A DNA stretch of 64,000 nt, from contig NC_051431.1 of assembly GCF_001649575.2 (NCBI RefSeq), forward strand, positions 18,595,839 to 18,659,838, in the 5' to 3' direction. Shown piece after piece: positions 38,118 through 48,468 of the stretch. The notes beneath the pieces were generated by a model. That model had not been told where the DNA came from, made no database searches, and worked only from the letters and a program-made list of their open reading frames with translations. The DNA comes from Kryptolebias marmoratus (taxonomy: Eukaryota; Chordata; Actinopteri; Cyprinodontiformes; Rivulidae). The translations under genes were made by a program, and so were the position numbers. Numbering within the stretch: the stretch's first letter is position 1; each line of letters begins with the position of its first letter.

Positions 38118-38675
38118 TCAGGATTTCATGTTGAGGTAAATGTTACCATTTGAAGATGGAACAGGAGCAAGCGTTAGGCAGTTTTTGAGTGGGGCATAAT
38201 TATGTTTGAGGGTCTGATTATGTCTGGATGGAGAGTTGATGTGCTGGACATATTTTAGAAGAACATTCTTTGGGTTGGCTTTGTTTAAGTCCAGCTCAGT
38301 AAATGTTGCTTTTTGGTGTGTGTTCTCTTGTCCTGACAAATTCATAGCTTGAGGGCTGAAGTAAACAGCAGACAGAAGAACTGAACTCTGCGGGAATTTA
38401 AAAGACTCCACTCTAATACTCAGTAGTTTGGATACTTGTGTGTTGCTAATCTAAAGGCATCTGTGGCTTGCAAAGAGTCAATGATAAAACAGATATTCTC
38501 TTGAGTGGTCTGTGGCCTTTACTCTGAGGTGCCTTTTTATCGTGTCGGTGTGACATGCAGACCAAGAGGTCTGGGAGGACTGAAGGGCTTGATTTGCCAC
38601 TAAACCTCCAAGAAAAGTAGTCTCAGAGCTGAAATGGTCAGTATGTGTAAAAGCAGGGCCAAAATCGTGGGTCAA
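38118..38675 (-). other. Two same-frame minus-strand open stretches separated by stops
   Basis: The minus strand is open at 38675-38478 and again at 38411-38118 in the same reading frame. Between them lie about 22 codons with TGA (38480-38478) and one TAG. Both conceptual peptides have mixed, non-repetitive composition (e.g. SSETTFLGGLVANQAL, and NLSGQENTHQKATF), unlike most frames here. I do not recognise them. The simplest readings are a decayed exon or retrocopy, or chance. The upstream frame closes with a stop within 20 codons, and no splice sites or poly(A) tail support a gene. Confidence 0.22.
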
Positions 38676-38731
38676 GGGTGTGCTGTAGTGATGACACTAT
38701 GTGACGAGTGTATGACACACTTTGTGTTGCA

Positions 38732-38994
38732 TGTCAGTGCTGGCTTTCTAAACTTACACATTCCTTGGCTTCACAATGCTGGCTTTTTTGTGTAAAAACA
38801 TTTTCTGGTTCTAAAATACTACCTTAGAAAACATTATGTAAAGGTGTTCCAAAATATGTTTGACTGGGGGATTTTTTTTTTTTTTTTTTGGGGGGGGGGG
38901 GGGGTGGGGATTTAGGTCTGTGTATGGAAGAATTTAAAGCAATAATAACAAAGAGAGTTATGTTTTACACACCCATAATATTAAACATAGCAAT
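38732..38994. repeat. Left copy of a 263-bp duplication ending at an N
   Basis: Matches 38996-39258 at the same length. The first 90 or so bp and the last 85 or so bp look identical. A 32-bp block (38826-38857) is unrelated between copies. The G-run after an 18-T run is pure G15 here, whereas the other copy has T at two of those positions. Contains a T18 run (38872-38889) followed by the G-run. Confidence 0.9.
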
Positions 38995-38995
38995 N
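38995..38995. other. Single ambiguous base (N) at duplication junction
   Basis: The only N in the window. It sits exactly between two copies of the same 263-bp sequence, which is what a joined pair of overlapping contigs looks like. Confidence 0.95.
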
Positions 38996-39258
38996 TGTCA
39001 GTGCTGGCTTTCTAAACTTACACATTCCTTGGCTTCACAATGCTGGCTTTTTTGTGTAAAAACATTTTCTGGTTCTAAAATACTACCTTATTCCTGCTAG
39101 TTTAATTTTACAGCAGCGTATCTTTGACTGGGGGATTTTTTTTTTTTTTTTTTGTGGGGGGTGGGGGGTGGGGATTTAGGTCTGTGTATGGAAGAATTTA
39201 AAGCAATAATAACAAAGAGAGTTATGTTTTACACACCCATAATATTAAACATAGCAAT
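38996..39258. repeat. Right copy of the 263-bp duplication
   Basis: See the left copy. This copy flows without a break into the downstream unique sequence ('taaattggattacaggctga'). The left copy flows without a break from the upstream unique sequence. The real genome probably has one copy. The T18 run is at 39136-39153. Confidence 0.9.
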
Positions 39259-41164
39259 TAAATTGGATTACAGGCTGAGGCACAAATACAAAAAGCAAGC
39301 TGTTCGGGTTTATACAGACTCACGAATTGTGCAATGTGGTGCGCATGTCGTTCACGCATAACAGCCGTGTGCACGCTGCAGACCAGTAGATCAACACATG
39401 GCACACTGTGCACCATGGAACAGACATCTGGAGTGTTTAATTTAAAACACAAGTGGAACTGAAACTGTCTGAGGCTTTGGAGCACCACACATCATGTGCA
39501 TATACAGTAGTCCAACTATGACTGGCATTGTTGTCAGCATACAGCTTCAAACATGCGTCAAGAGTGTAGTGGAGGGAGACAGTTCAGCTGAAGTGTGATT
39601 GAGCATCTTTGGTTGTGAAGTGATGACAAGGCATGACAACTAAAGTAAGCAGCAAACTAGCTAAGCTCAGAGACGATGGTGATGGATAGTTATTGTTGAA
39701 TATCTGACTCTGACTTGCCAGCCTGCCAGAGCTGCCTGCACACCCTCCTGATAAGATGCACATTAATATTTTATAAAAACTTGTCACAATGGCTCCTTTT
39801 CTGATAGATTTGGGCTTTGCTGTATATTTAATGTACATAACCGACAACATGTTGAAGTTACCCTCTTTTAACGCCCCATTTTTTTGTTGTAGAACATCTG
39901 AATGCCCATTTGTTTCAGACTGTGCTGCAGGCTTAAATGCACTTTACATGCACATTCAGTTAAACTAGCTGACACAACACAAGACACATCAGCAAATATT
40001 ACCACATACAGTGCACAGAGGGAAGGGGATTACACTCCCTAAAATGATTATCCTTACACTAATCTGCCTCATCATGTACCAATGTCTAAAGTATTGGAAG
40101 TTTAAATGAAGTAACACAGGAAACATTAATGCTGTTAAGCAGTTACAATGTAAGTAAAGTCTGTTTTAAGTTTAATATTACACATAACTGTACAATAAGG
40201 GTTTGACAACCTTTGCAGTAGTCCAAGAGAGGAGACAGATTCCATGTATGGTTAAGAATATTCAGTGGGTGAAAGTAAGGGTTGGTGGTCAATTCCAAAA
40301 GCATTCATGCAAGAAATGTTTTTACCCTTTTGAAGCAGGGCATTGAACATCCTGCTGAAAGTAACCTCATCTCCTCATTATCCCTAGCATGACATCCATG
40401 TGTCTGCAAAACACATGAAAGTTGTGAAACCAGTGCTCCTCATTCATATGAACATCACAATGTTTTCTAATGTTACCTTGTCACCCACAAAGTTAGAGAA
40501 AATTTGAAAATGCACATAATTGATTATAGATTAGGGATGTAATATGGGCTGATGAAAAAAGCTAACTTCAATATTTTTATACTTTTATAGTAGAGAGAGA
40601 AGTTGGCTGGATCAGGCTGAGCTGGTATCTGCTGAAGTAGTAGGGGTCAGGACCACACGCACACTTCCAAGCACACAGGTGGACACTGATGTTGGCTACT
40701 GATTGTAAATTTTCTGTATGAAGTCTTACATATAAAATATGTCTAAACCACAAACCAAAATATATAATTTTTATTTTGAAGGCAAGCTCTGAGATGTTTA
40801 TGTCAGCAGCCTTGTGTGAGCACCATCAGTGTCAGGAGTCCCCTCTCTGCCAAGCGGAGTTTCTGAAAGAGTTGAGTCACCATCTTGTCAGCACATAGTA
40901 AAAAGACAAATAATGATACAGAATGTAGAGTTTTAACAAAATATTGACTTCCAAGTGCTTATTTACTGAAGTCTCTGACCATGAAACAAGTGTAGTTTAT
41001 GAAGCACAGATCACTCTTGTTAAGGATTCCAACTTAAGCGCTATCAGACTAAACACACAAGGCAGGCAAATGCAGGCACACACATTGGAAGTATTGCAGC
41101 CCAAAACGGCAAAATCAGCAAGGTCTTTTCATTAAGATTTGGACATCTAAGAACGAAGCCATCA

Positions 41165-41210
41165 AAAATAATAATAATAATAAAAATAATAATAATAATA
41201 ATAAAAATAA
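41165..41210. repeat. (AAT)n microsatellite, interrupted
   Basis: AAT/AAA trinucleotide array directly visible. Confidence 0.9.
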
Positions 41211-42455
41211 GATGTATCTGATGAAGAGTTTACCAAAGACTGATTGGTGAACTTTGCTTAATTGACCCTGAGGAAGAAAAGAAGAGAGGAGAGAACTTTC
41301 CTCACATCAGAAGGCAGGTAGATCCAGATCATATCTCCCCTAGCAGTTGTTTCTCAAATCTACTTCAGGTATGCAACAGGACTTGAGCACACTTTGTCAA
41401 GCCAGCCTTTCAATGGAGAACAAAAAGTACACAAAAATAGCTTTTTGTTGTTGTTGTTGTTTGTTTGAGGCTGATGTTTGAAATGCTGCAAAAGACCTGG
41501 ACATTTTTCACAGATGTTCATTATTTACATTTAATATTTAAAGTTTACATTCTTAATATGACTGGTTGATTTTTATTGCCACATTACAATTTACTCTTAA
41601 CAGCTAATTAAAATCTTATAACTAATAAAAAAAATTATATGAGAACTGAGTTTACCCTGTTGGTCAGTCCCCCCACAAGAGTTCAATTCTGGGACTTAAG
41701 TGCAAATGTGGCAGAACAATAAAAGCTTGTGTGTAAAATTTTCTAAAAATTAAATTAAAATGTTTTATAACAGTGAATAAATACAATAAAAGTTATTTAA
41801 AGCATATATAAATACATTTTCACACACATCAGCATGTATTAGCACCGTTGGAGGAAATTAATGATCACAGTCCTGATAGGGTAACTTAATACTTCATGTG
41901 AGATTATGCAAATTCCTAAAATATCTTTTACTTGGGAAAATGTGCGTGTAGATGTTCGTGATTTTCATGTTATTACCTACAGGAAAGCCTATGTGTACGT
42001 TCATAAAACCACCGGATTGTGTGTCTGTGGACTGGGGGTGTTTGTGAGCGTGGCATACCCTCACCCACTCATTATAGTAAGACATATCCACGTTTGGCAT
42101 TTACCTCTGACCTCTGCTCTGCGGCAAGCACAATTACTGAAAGGCCAGGCTCTTCAGCTAATGTCCATCACACACACTCTCTCTCTCTACTAACTCCAAC
42201 GTTATCACATTTTTTTTTCTTCACCAGACTTACTGGTTGAGAAGTGAAAAAGGGGTAAAAATGAACTTCAGTTTGACATGTAATTAATAAGATGAAGATC
42301 TATCTTTTCGTGACTTCACACTCCTCTTCTTTCTAGGATTTGTGTTAATGAACCACAGCTGTTTTTATGTCATTTGTTTTCAGTTTAATTTGGGATTTAC
42401 TTCCTCTGGACTTTTTATAGTAGAGTAGGAAACATTTCCAAGTTCAGTAAACAAG

Positions 42456-42479
42456 ATATATATATATATATATATATAT
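42456..42479. repeat. (AT)12 microsatellite
   Basis: Pure AT run directly visible. Confidence 0.95.
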
Positions 42480-43300
42480 GGAGCAAAGAAAATGAAGACA
42501 GTGAGAGGAGAGAAGAGAAACCTGATTAGGGGCAGTCACAGGTCAAGATCCTGCCTGTCCCCCTACTCGCCTTCTTCTCCCCATCTTCTCCTTTCCCCTC
42601 CACCCCTCATTTGCTTCACCCATAGGTAATGGAGTACTTCCCTGACAAGGAGGGAATGAAGAGATTAGGAGTAAATTACACCGAGTCATTCTCTTTGACA
42701 AGACAAGGGAAGTGGAGAGTCGAAACTTCAAACAACTTTAGAAAAGATGGAGTCAGAGGTCAGAGACTAAGGCTGGACCAGGGAGGGATAGACAGACACA
42801 CGAAGAGAAAAACACTGAAAAAGCTACTGGGATTTGAGGTCATCCCGGATGAAGAAAGCAAGACCGAGAGAGAAGTGTATTAGATGAAACGCAGAATCTC
42901 TAAGTTAACCTTAGACAAAAAGGAAGTTATTTAGTGGCAGAAAAGTATTGTCACTTCTGTAAAGGTCATGAGACTGACACGTCTTAGGGATAGCAACTTT
43001 TTCCAGCAAATTAACTCAATTCAGTTAATTCCTCTGAAAAAGGCATCTATCAAATTTGATAAGTGGTATTAAGGGACTGTTAAAGGTTTATTGACTTGCA
43101 CTAAGTTTGCTTTTGCAAGAAAGTTGGTAAATCTTCAGATCAGAAACCATATTTAGAGGGTTTTTTTTATTCTTAAATTTATAGTTTTGATAAGGCAGAT
43201 TGAGATTTATAATTATTATGGATTTGACTTTCATTTAAGTTTTCAAATCTCACGCTGGTCAAGTGATGAGGACAAGAATAACCATGTCTAATGTATTTTA

Positions 43301-43520
43301 GGGTGCATTAACACAAGCCCTGTTTAGTCCACTTTAATTGAACTCTAGTTTGTTTTCCTAGAAAATCCGGTTCGTTTGGGTAGGTGTGAATGCGCAATCA
43401 AACTCTGATGCGGACTGAAAAAGCGAGAAGGTCTTGGTTCGGTTGAAGGGAACTTTGGCATGGTTCAAATACATATGTGGACGCAAGTGGACTGTAGACC
43501 GCTCCTAAAGCAGGAAGCAA
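43301..43520. mobile_element. One end of a DNA-transposon-like fish repeat
   Basis: Begins 'gggtgcattaacacaagccc', then 'tgtttagtccactttaattg', 'gaactctagtttgttttcc', 'ccggttcgtttgggtaggtg', 'ctgatgcggactgaaaaagc' and 'gtcttggttcggttgaaggg'. From memory this is the terminal part of a common teleost DNA-transposon family whose ends start GGTGCGTTCACACC. The opposite end is not found downstream, so this is a fragment. Superfamily uncertain. Confidence 0.6.
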
Positions 43521-46091
43521 ACTACAGCAAAGGGCCTTCTGGATAAATACAACCAAAACAAATGTGCGTTTCTACCACTAGCGGGAGAAATGGCTTGTGG
43601 TCAGGATGGTCAGGTTTTTTCCCGATGACCAGGGCTACAGAGCTTGAGCCTATGATTGTGTGGCAGTAACGGACTACATTAATGTAGAAAGTCTGCCTGA
43701 AAAACTTACTTCATGTTCATATTCATGATTCAGAATATTGAAAAGTCTAAAACAAATACATAAAAAGTGTATCTTTAAAACACTTAGCATCAATCTGTAG
43801 TTAAAGCAGGATGTATCACTTTAGCCAGTGACATAATTTGTTCCATCCCTCAGTTCCTGTTTTGACTGTGCTACTCAAATTGTCCAGTAGCAGCCATATT
43901 GTGATGAAAGAGTGTGAACAGCAATGGTAGAGACTGGATGCTCGTTGTAATAGCCTGATAGTTGAGGACTGATGCATTCTCCTTGCACATGCTGAGTTTT
44001 TGCACTAGTCAGGTTTTTAATTTTTAATTTTTATTTTGCTGAGATCTGCTGAGATTAGAGGATCCAAAAACAGACAGACACTGGATCTACACATGTGAAG
44101 ACCTTTAAGATTTTTCATTAACGGAACTGAACCATAACTCCTCAAAGCCCAGAGTGCCGTAAGACATGCTGTGTTGTAGATACATAGATCAGTGAACAGG
44201 TTTTTCACATTCCCTTTTTTCAAAGACTAAACTGAAGAACCTGAAACATCTAAAGACTCGGGTCCAACTTCTTTCCAATTCTTCTTTTCTTTCATGAGAG
44301 TGCAATTTTATTTTTACATTTTTGTCACTTTTAATTTTGCATTACAATATTGGTATGAAATCACTTTAATACATTGTTGCTGTTTTTTCTAATACTGTTC
44401 TCAGTGTGGTTTGTTATAGTTATATAAACCCCAGGCTCCTGTTATACCTATAATTTTCTGATCTGGCCTTGTTCATTTTTTACACTTACAATAGGTGCTA
44501 TATTTTCCTAATTAACCATTTTATATTTTGTACTGTACTTAATTAACCAGTCACAGGTTATGCTGACAGTCCGTGCATGCTGGTGTTAAAACCTTTCATG
44601 TAGAATTATCACTTTCAGTGTGGATGGAAGGTTTTCAGACTGTTTCAAGTTTCCCACCTGCTTTTATGTTTCAGACTCATCTTTGGTTCATTTCTCAGTC
44701 TGCCTATTATTCTTCTCAAAAATAAAAAAAAAGTTTGTTAAATACGTAAATGTTCTGGTAAAATGAGTTACAGTCTTTTCAGTCTTTTGTAGATTTCTCT
44801 GAAGCTTAACAAAATGAACTGAATGCAACCGGGGTTTTTTTGTTTGTTTGTTTTTATTTTTTATTTGTTGATTGTTGAAGGCATTTTACTTCTCATTCTG
44901 AAGTAAATTCTAAGCTGAAAATTAAAGTGTTTTAAGAATTTCAGCTATTGTAGAGTTATTTCTTTTGGTGTTAAACTCACAAGATCTTTCAGGACTTAAT
45001 GTACATCTTTTGAATTAAGAAGATAAATGATTTGAGAGAGGAGTAAAAAAAGAACATTAAACAGCAAGCATGCAAGCATGCAACCCATATTTAGCAAATT
45101 TTTCTGTAGTGCAAGTTTCTTATGATATTTTTGTTTGTTTGTTTGTTTGTTTGATTTTACTCAGTTTATAGCTAACCAGTAATACAACTGTTAGTATAGA
45201 ATGATTACTTTTGTTCTGGGCAGAAATATGTTGTACTGAATCATCCATTTAGTCTCATGAACAGCTTCAATAACCTTTATTATCATATAACAACAATAAA
45301 GCAGACATCAACCCCACTGCAGATTGATTAAATCCAGTCATTGTTATTACATGATTTGATTGGCAAAAAAAAAAAAAGGTGTCTAGTTCTGGACAAAATA
45401 TTGTAATATACTGTAGTGTAAACCTTTAGACTTTCTTGGAAAATATATGCTTTTTTTCAACAGAGACTTTTATTGGAAACATTTTTCTTACGAATCAAAG
45501 AGGTTTTTTTTTTTATAGAACTTTAACTTGCAGTTTTGATAATCAGTTAGTTTCATTGTGGCATTATAAGCTAGTGACTCTCCATTTTATACAATTCTAA
45601 AGCAAAGTGAGATAGAAAGCTTACAAGATAGCGGAGCAATTATCATCTGATTTCAGTGACAGTGATGCAAGAGGCAGTAATGATGAACAAGGTCCTGAAA
45701 AAAGAAGCAGAAAAAAATATAACGGCAATGACAGTGGAGACAAAATCACTGAAGAAGCTGTGGATGCACAAAGTCCAGATCATAAAAAAAAAATTGTGTG
45801 TGAGTGTGTTTGCGTGTACATGTGTGTGTAGGGGTGGCATATGACCCTGCTTAATGGAAGAAAAAATAATACAAATGTGTAGAAAGTCAAAGACAACCCA
45901 TCTAAGAGATATTTGCCTTCTTTATAGAGGACTTTAAAATTCAAGAGAACAGTCTTCGATTCCTTTAAGAATCTAGTTCTAGAAAAATATTACATATGAA
46001 ATTGCGCAAATTCCAAATCTTATTTGCACTGATACAGAGAAAAAACCTATTTCCTAGATGGAGTTTCATGTCACAGACACCAGATGTTCGT

Positions 46092-46098
<7 letters not shown>
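43521..46098. other. AT-rich non-coding stretch
   Basis: No gene seen. (TTTG)n tracts occur at 44838-44870 and 45128-45157, and an A-run near 45366. A frame of 68 codons (44017-44223, minus) is the longest. Confidence 0.5.
45128..45157. repeat. (TTTG)n microsatellite
   Basis: Tandem TTTG units directly visible. Confidence 0.9.

Positions 46099-46136
<38 letters not shown>
46099..46136. repeat. (AT)n microsatellite abutting a SINE
   Basis: Pure AT run of about 38 bp that directly borders the tRNA-derived SINE on its right, in the position where a SINE 3' tail would expand. Confidence 0.95.
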
Positions 46137-46138
<2 letters not shown>

Positions 46139-46281
46139 TGCTCTCTTTTGCAGGGGTCACCACAAAAGATTTGGCTTTTTTTTTCTTTAAGACCAGATGC
46201 CCTTCCTGATGCAACCTGGACTCGAACCTGCAGCCTTAGCATCTTAAGACCATAACACCGACCACTGATCTACTGCAATCT
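46137..46281 (-). repeat. tRNA-derived SINE
   Basis: On the minus strand an exact RNA polymerase III B box, GGTTCGAGTCC, lies at 46228-46218. An A-box-like TAGATCAGTGG lies upstream, near 46272-46262. The stretch between them (GGTCTTAAGATGCTAAGG) resembles tRNA-Leu-type sequence. Downstream on the minus strand is the non-tRNA body with 'atcaggaagggcatctggtc', a block I recall from fish SINEs, then (AT)n. It is a retroposon copy, not a functional tRNA: the acceptor stem and the rest of the cloverleaf are not preserved. Confidence 0.75.
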
Positions 46282-46866
46282 GTTAATTTCTTATACTATT
46301 TAAACTTGAAATTCAACAAGTTTTTAAAACAGACTAAATTAGATATGAAAAAGACTTCCCCATCTTTCTGTCAAGTGAACTTTTTATGGTGACTTAAAAA
46401 CTCTGTAGAAACTTTTTTTTTTTTTCTTTTAATTAAGCAACTGCATATCTGCAGTATTTCAGAAAAAAATTGCTTTCAGAGCACGAGTCTCTAAAATCTC
46501 AATGAAGGAGGGAACAACTCTGGCTGACAGGATGACATGGTGTAACTCTGAGTGGTGGGGTCTCTTGTTTTAAGAGAGTAGTAAATTAGTTTTGCAAACA
46601 CACATAATTAGGTAAGCAATGGACTTATTGTGGTATTCATTCATATTTTGTCACTGAGGACAATCATCCTCTCTTGCACACACATACACACACAATCTTA
46701 AAGTACTGATATTTTTTAGCATTGGTTTAACAAAAAATAGATGCCGCTTATAGCCTAATAATTTAGTGTTATTTTCTTTGCATTCAGTCCTTCACCATTA
46801 AACAGCTTGGGCACTTGAAATAGGCTGAAAATCTAAAGATAAAACTCAGGAAAATTCACCCATTTA
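46282..46866. other. Non-coding spacer
   Basis: No gene seen. It contains a T13 run near 46411 and a short CA-rich patch near 46675-46693. Confidence 0.5.
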
Positions 46867-47049
46867 CCAGTGAGGGAAATAATTATTTGATCCCCCGCTG
46901 ATTTTGTAAGATTGCCCACTTATAAAAAAGTGAACAGTTTCTACGTTTTATGATATTTTCCTTTGAATAGAAAGAGACAGAATACCAAAAAATAAAATAA
47001 AATAAAGCATTATATAAAAGTTCAAAACTTAAGTCGTTAAAAGAAATAA

Positions 47050-47416
47050 TGTCAAGTTTGAGATGTGGCAGTGGACTCAAAAGTGCAGAGAATAGGTAGC
47101 AGCAGGTAGGTATGGTAGATTCCAATAGATTTAATAATAAAAACTAAAAAGAAAGAAAAAAAGAAACAACTTCTGGTCTAACTTTCAGCAGACCAGGGAC
47201 AAGATTGGGAACAAAAACAGACACTGGCACAGACATGTATGAATGACAAAAATCTCAGAATGACTGAGTAAGACCATGGACCATATATATGAGGCTGGGG
47301 GATTGGTGAGTAGGATGAACAGGTGGCAAGTTGCAGAGCATACAGGGGAAAGTAGGTAACAATAACTGGAAACATAAAAGTACAAAACCCTAACTACTTG
47401 ACTAAAATGGTACCAT
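47050..47416. mobile_element. LTR-like repeat nested in the Tc1-like element
   Basis: Starts near TGTCAAGTTTGAGATGTGG. It includes 'gtggactcaaaagtgcagag', an A-rich section after 'agatttaataat', and 'aggatgaacaggtggcaagt', then ends near 'acaaaaccctaactacttga'. The layout parallels the 510-bp element at 17437-17946, and I regard it as a relative. It separates the Tc1 5' sequence from its transposase start. Exact edges and target duplication are not resolved. Confidence 0.5.
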
Positions 47417-47577
47417 AAAACTTATAATGAACTGAAAAAAAGGGATATGCAGAAAACTCAAACCAGGAACACAGCTTGATCCGTTACCATATTATTTCAT
47501 TTCAGACACTCCTGATCTCAAAATGTTATAAAGCACAATTGTCCAAATAATCAATTTCCTCCATTCTGTTCACTACC

Positions 47578-47970
47578 ATGGGCAAGACCAACAAGCTGTC
47601 AAGGGTCATCAGGGAGAAGATAGGAGATCTGCACAAGGCTAGAATGGGCTTCAGGTCCATCAGCACAACATTTCATGAGAAAGTGACAGCTGTTGGTAGG
47701 ATTATTTGGAGTTGGAAATATAAAATGACAATCAGTCGTCTTTGGTCTAAAGCTTTTTCCAAGGTCTTGCCTCATGATGTTAGGATGATCAAGAGAAAGA
47801 AGAGGAATCAGCCGCTTACACAGGAAGAGCTTGTTAGTGACCTGAAGGCAGTTGGGACCACAGTCACCAAGAACACCATTGGTAATGCACTACAAAGTGC
47901 TGGAAATCTTGCAGCATCTGCAAAGCCCCTCTGCTTAAGAAGGCACATGAAAGATCAGGGGATCAAATAA
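47578..47970 (+). pseudogene. Tc1-like transposase, DNA-binding half only
   Basis: An ATG-initiated frame of 130 codons. Residues 1-50 form the first helix-turn-helix of the Tc1 paired-like DNA-binding domain (MGKTNKLSRVIREKIGDLHK, VGRIIWSWK). Residues 65-103 match the second subdomain (VRMIKRKKRNQPLTQEELV, DLKAVGTTVTKNTIGNAL). After about residue 105 the frame departs from the family, apparently by a small deletion. The coding sequence then runs into the element's right terminal repeat, which supplies the stop. Family members are about 340 residues, so the DDE catalytic domain (roughly residues 120-340) is absent and it cannot transpose DNA. A DNA-binding-only protein is conceivable but there is no evidence of expression. 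Confidence 0.85.
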
Positions 47971-47985
47971 ATATTTCTGACTTTG

Positions 47986-48468
47986 TGCTGAAAATAATGT
48001 AATAGACACTTTTATAATAGAATAAATGTCATGATCTTGAGATTATATGTGATTCAATAATTATTAAAGATTCAATGTGTTATGTTCTGAACCTACATAT
48101 TACTTTGATTGCTACAGGTAGTGCCCACAACCACCATCTGCCAGAACAAAGGCTCACAGAAAATGTCTGCTGAGGTAAGCAAAGGTGACACATAGTGTGA
48201 AATCTGAATCTGAGTGGGTGCTTTTCATGCATAAGTACTCTGATACTGAACCCAGTGTGACCATACCCAGTATTTTCAAAATGCAGTGTATCCACAGTGT
48301 GTTAGTAGTGTCAACCATTTAAGCTTTTGTTCACATTTCATTGATGATTGCGTTTTTCATTGTGATTCACTGCAGTTTATAGACATTAAATTACATTTTG
48401 TAATTTGTTAAAATATTTAAACTGATTGTTTTAACTGCAAATATATTTACAAATATACGGTTAGTGTA
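47986..48468. other. AT-rich spacer
   Basis: No gene seen between the Tc1-like element and the minisatellite. Frames are at most 71 codons. Confidence 0.5.

Larger units (their letters stand above)
39259..43300. other. Long non-coding stretch with simple repeats
   Basis: No gene seen. It contains (AAT)n at 41165-41210, (TA)n at 42456-42479, and a CT run near 42170-42188. The segment 42500-42880 is more GC-balanced, with an 84-codon plus frame (42629-42883) that has no recognised domain and whose lysine/arginine/glutamate richness reflects purine-rich DNA. Confidence 0.5.
46867..47985 (+). mobile_element. Internally deleted Tc1-like transposon with nested insertion
   Basis: The left end 'cagtgagggaaataattatt' followed by 'tgatcccccgctgattttgt' is a Tc1-type terminus known from fish. 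The right end, 'ggggatcaaataaatatttc' at about 47958-47980, is its degenerate inverted partner. The left end is preceded by a TA, as Tc1 insertions are. Between them lie the 5' untranslated part, an inserted LTR-like repeat (about 47050-47416), a transposase N terminus (47578-47970), and then directly the right end. The whole catalytic half of the transposase is therefore missing. Non-autonomous and diverged. Confidence 0.82.

Noticed and set aside
38888..39361. Two similar short plus-strand frames that could look like a duplicated small gene
   Set aside because: They are the two copies of the artefactual 263-bp duplication and start in homopolymer G-runs.
42629..42883. 84-codon plus-strand frame rich in charged residues
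   Set aside because: The charge follows from purine-rich DNA; no domain and no exon signals.
46137..46281. Functional tRNA gene
   Set aside because: The A and B boxes are present, but the acceptor stem and cloverleaf are not preserved and the body matches a SINE.
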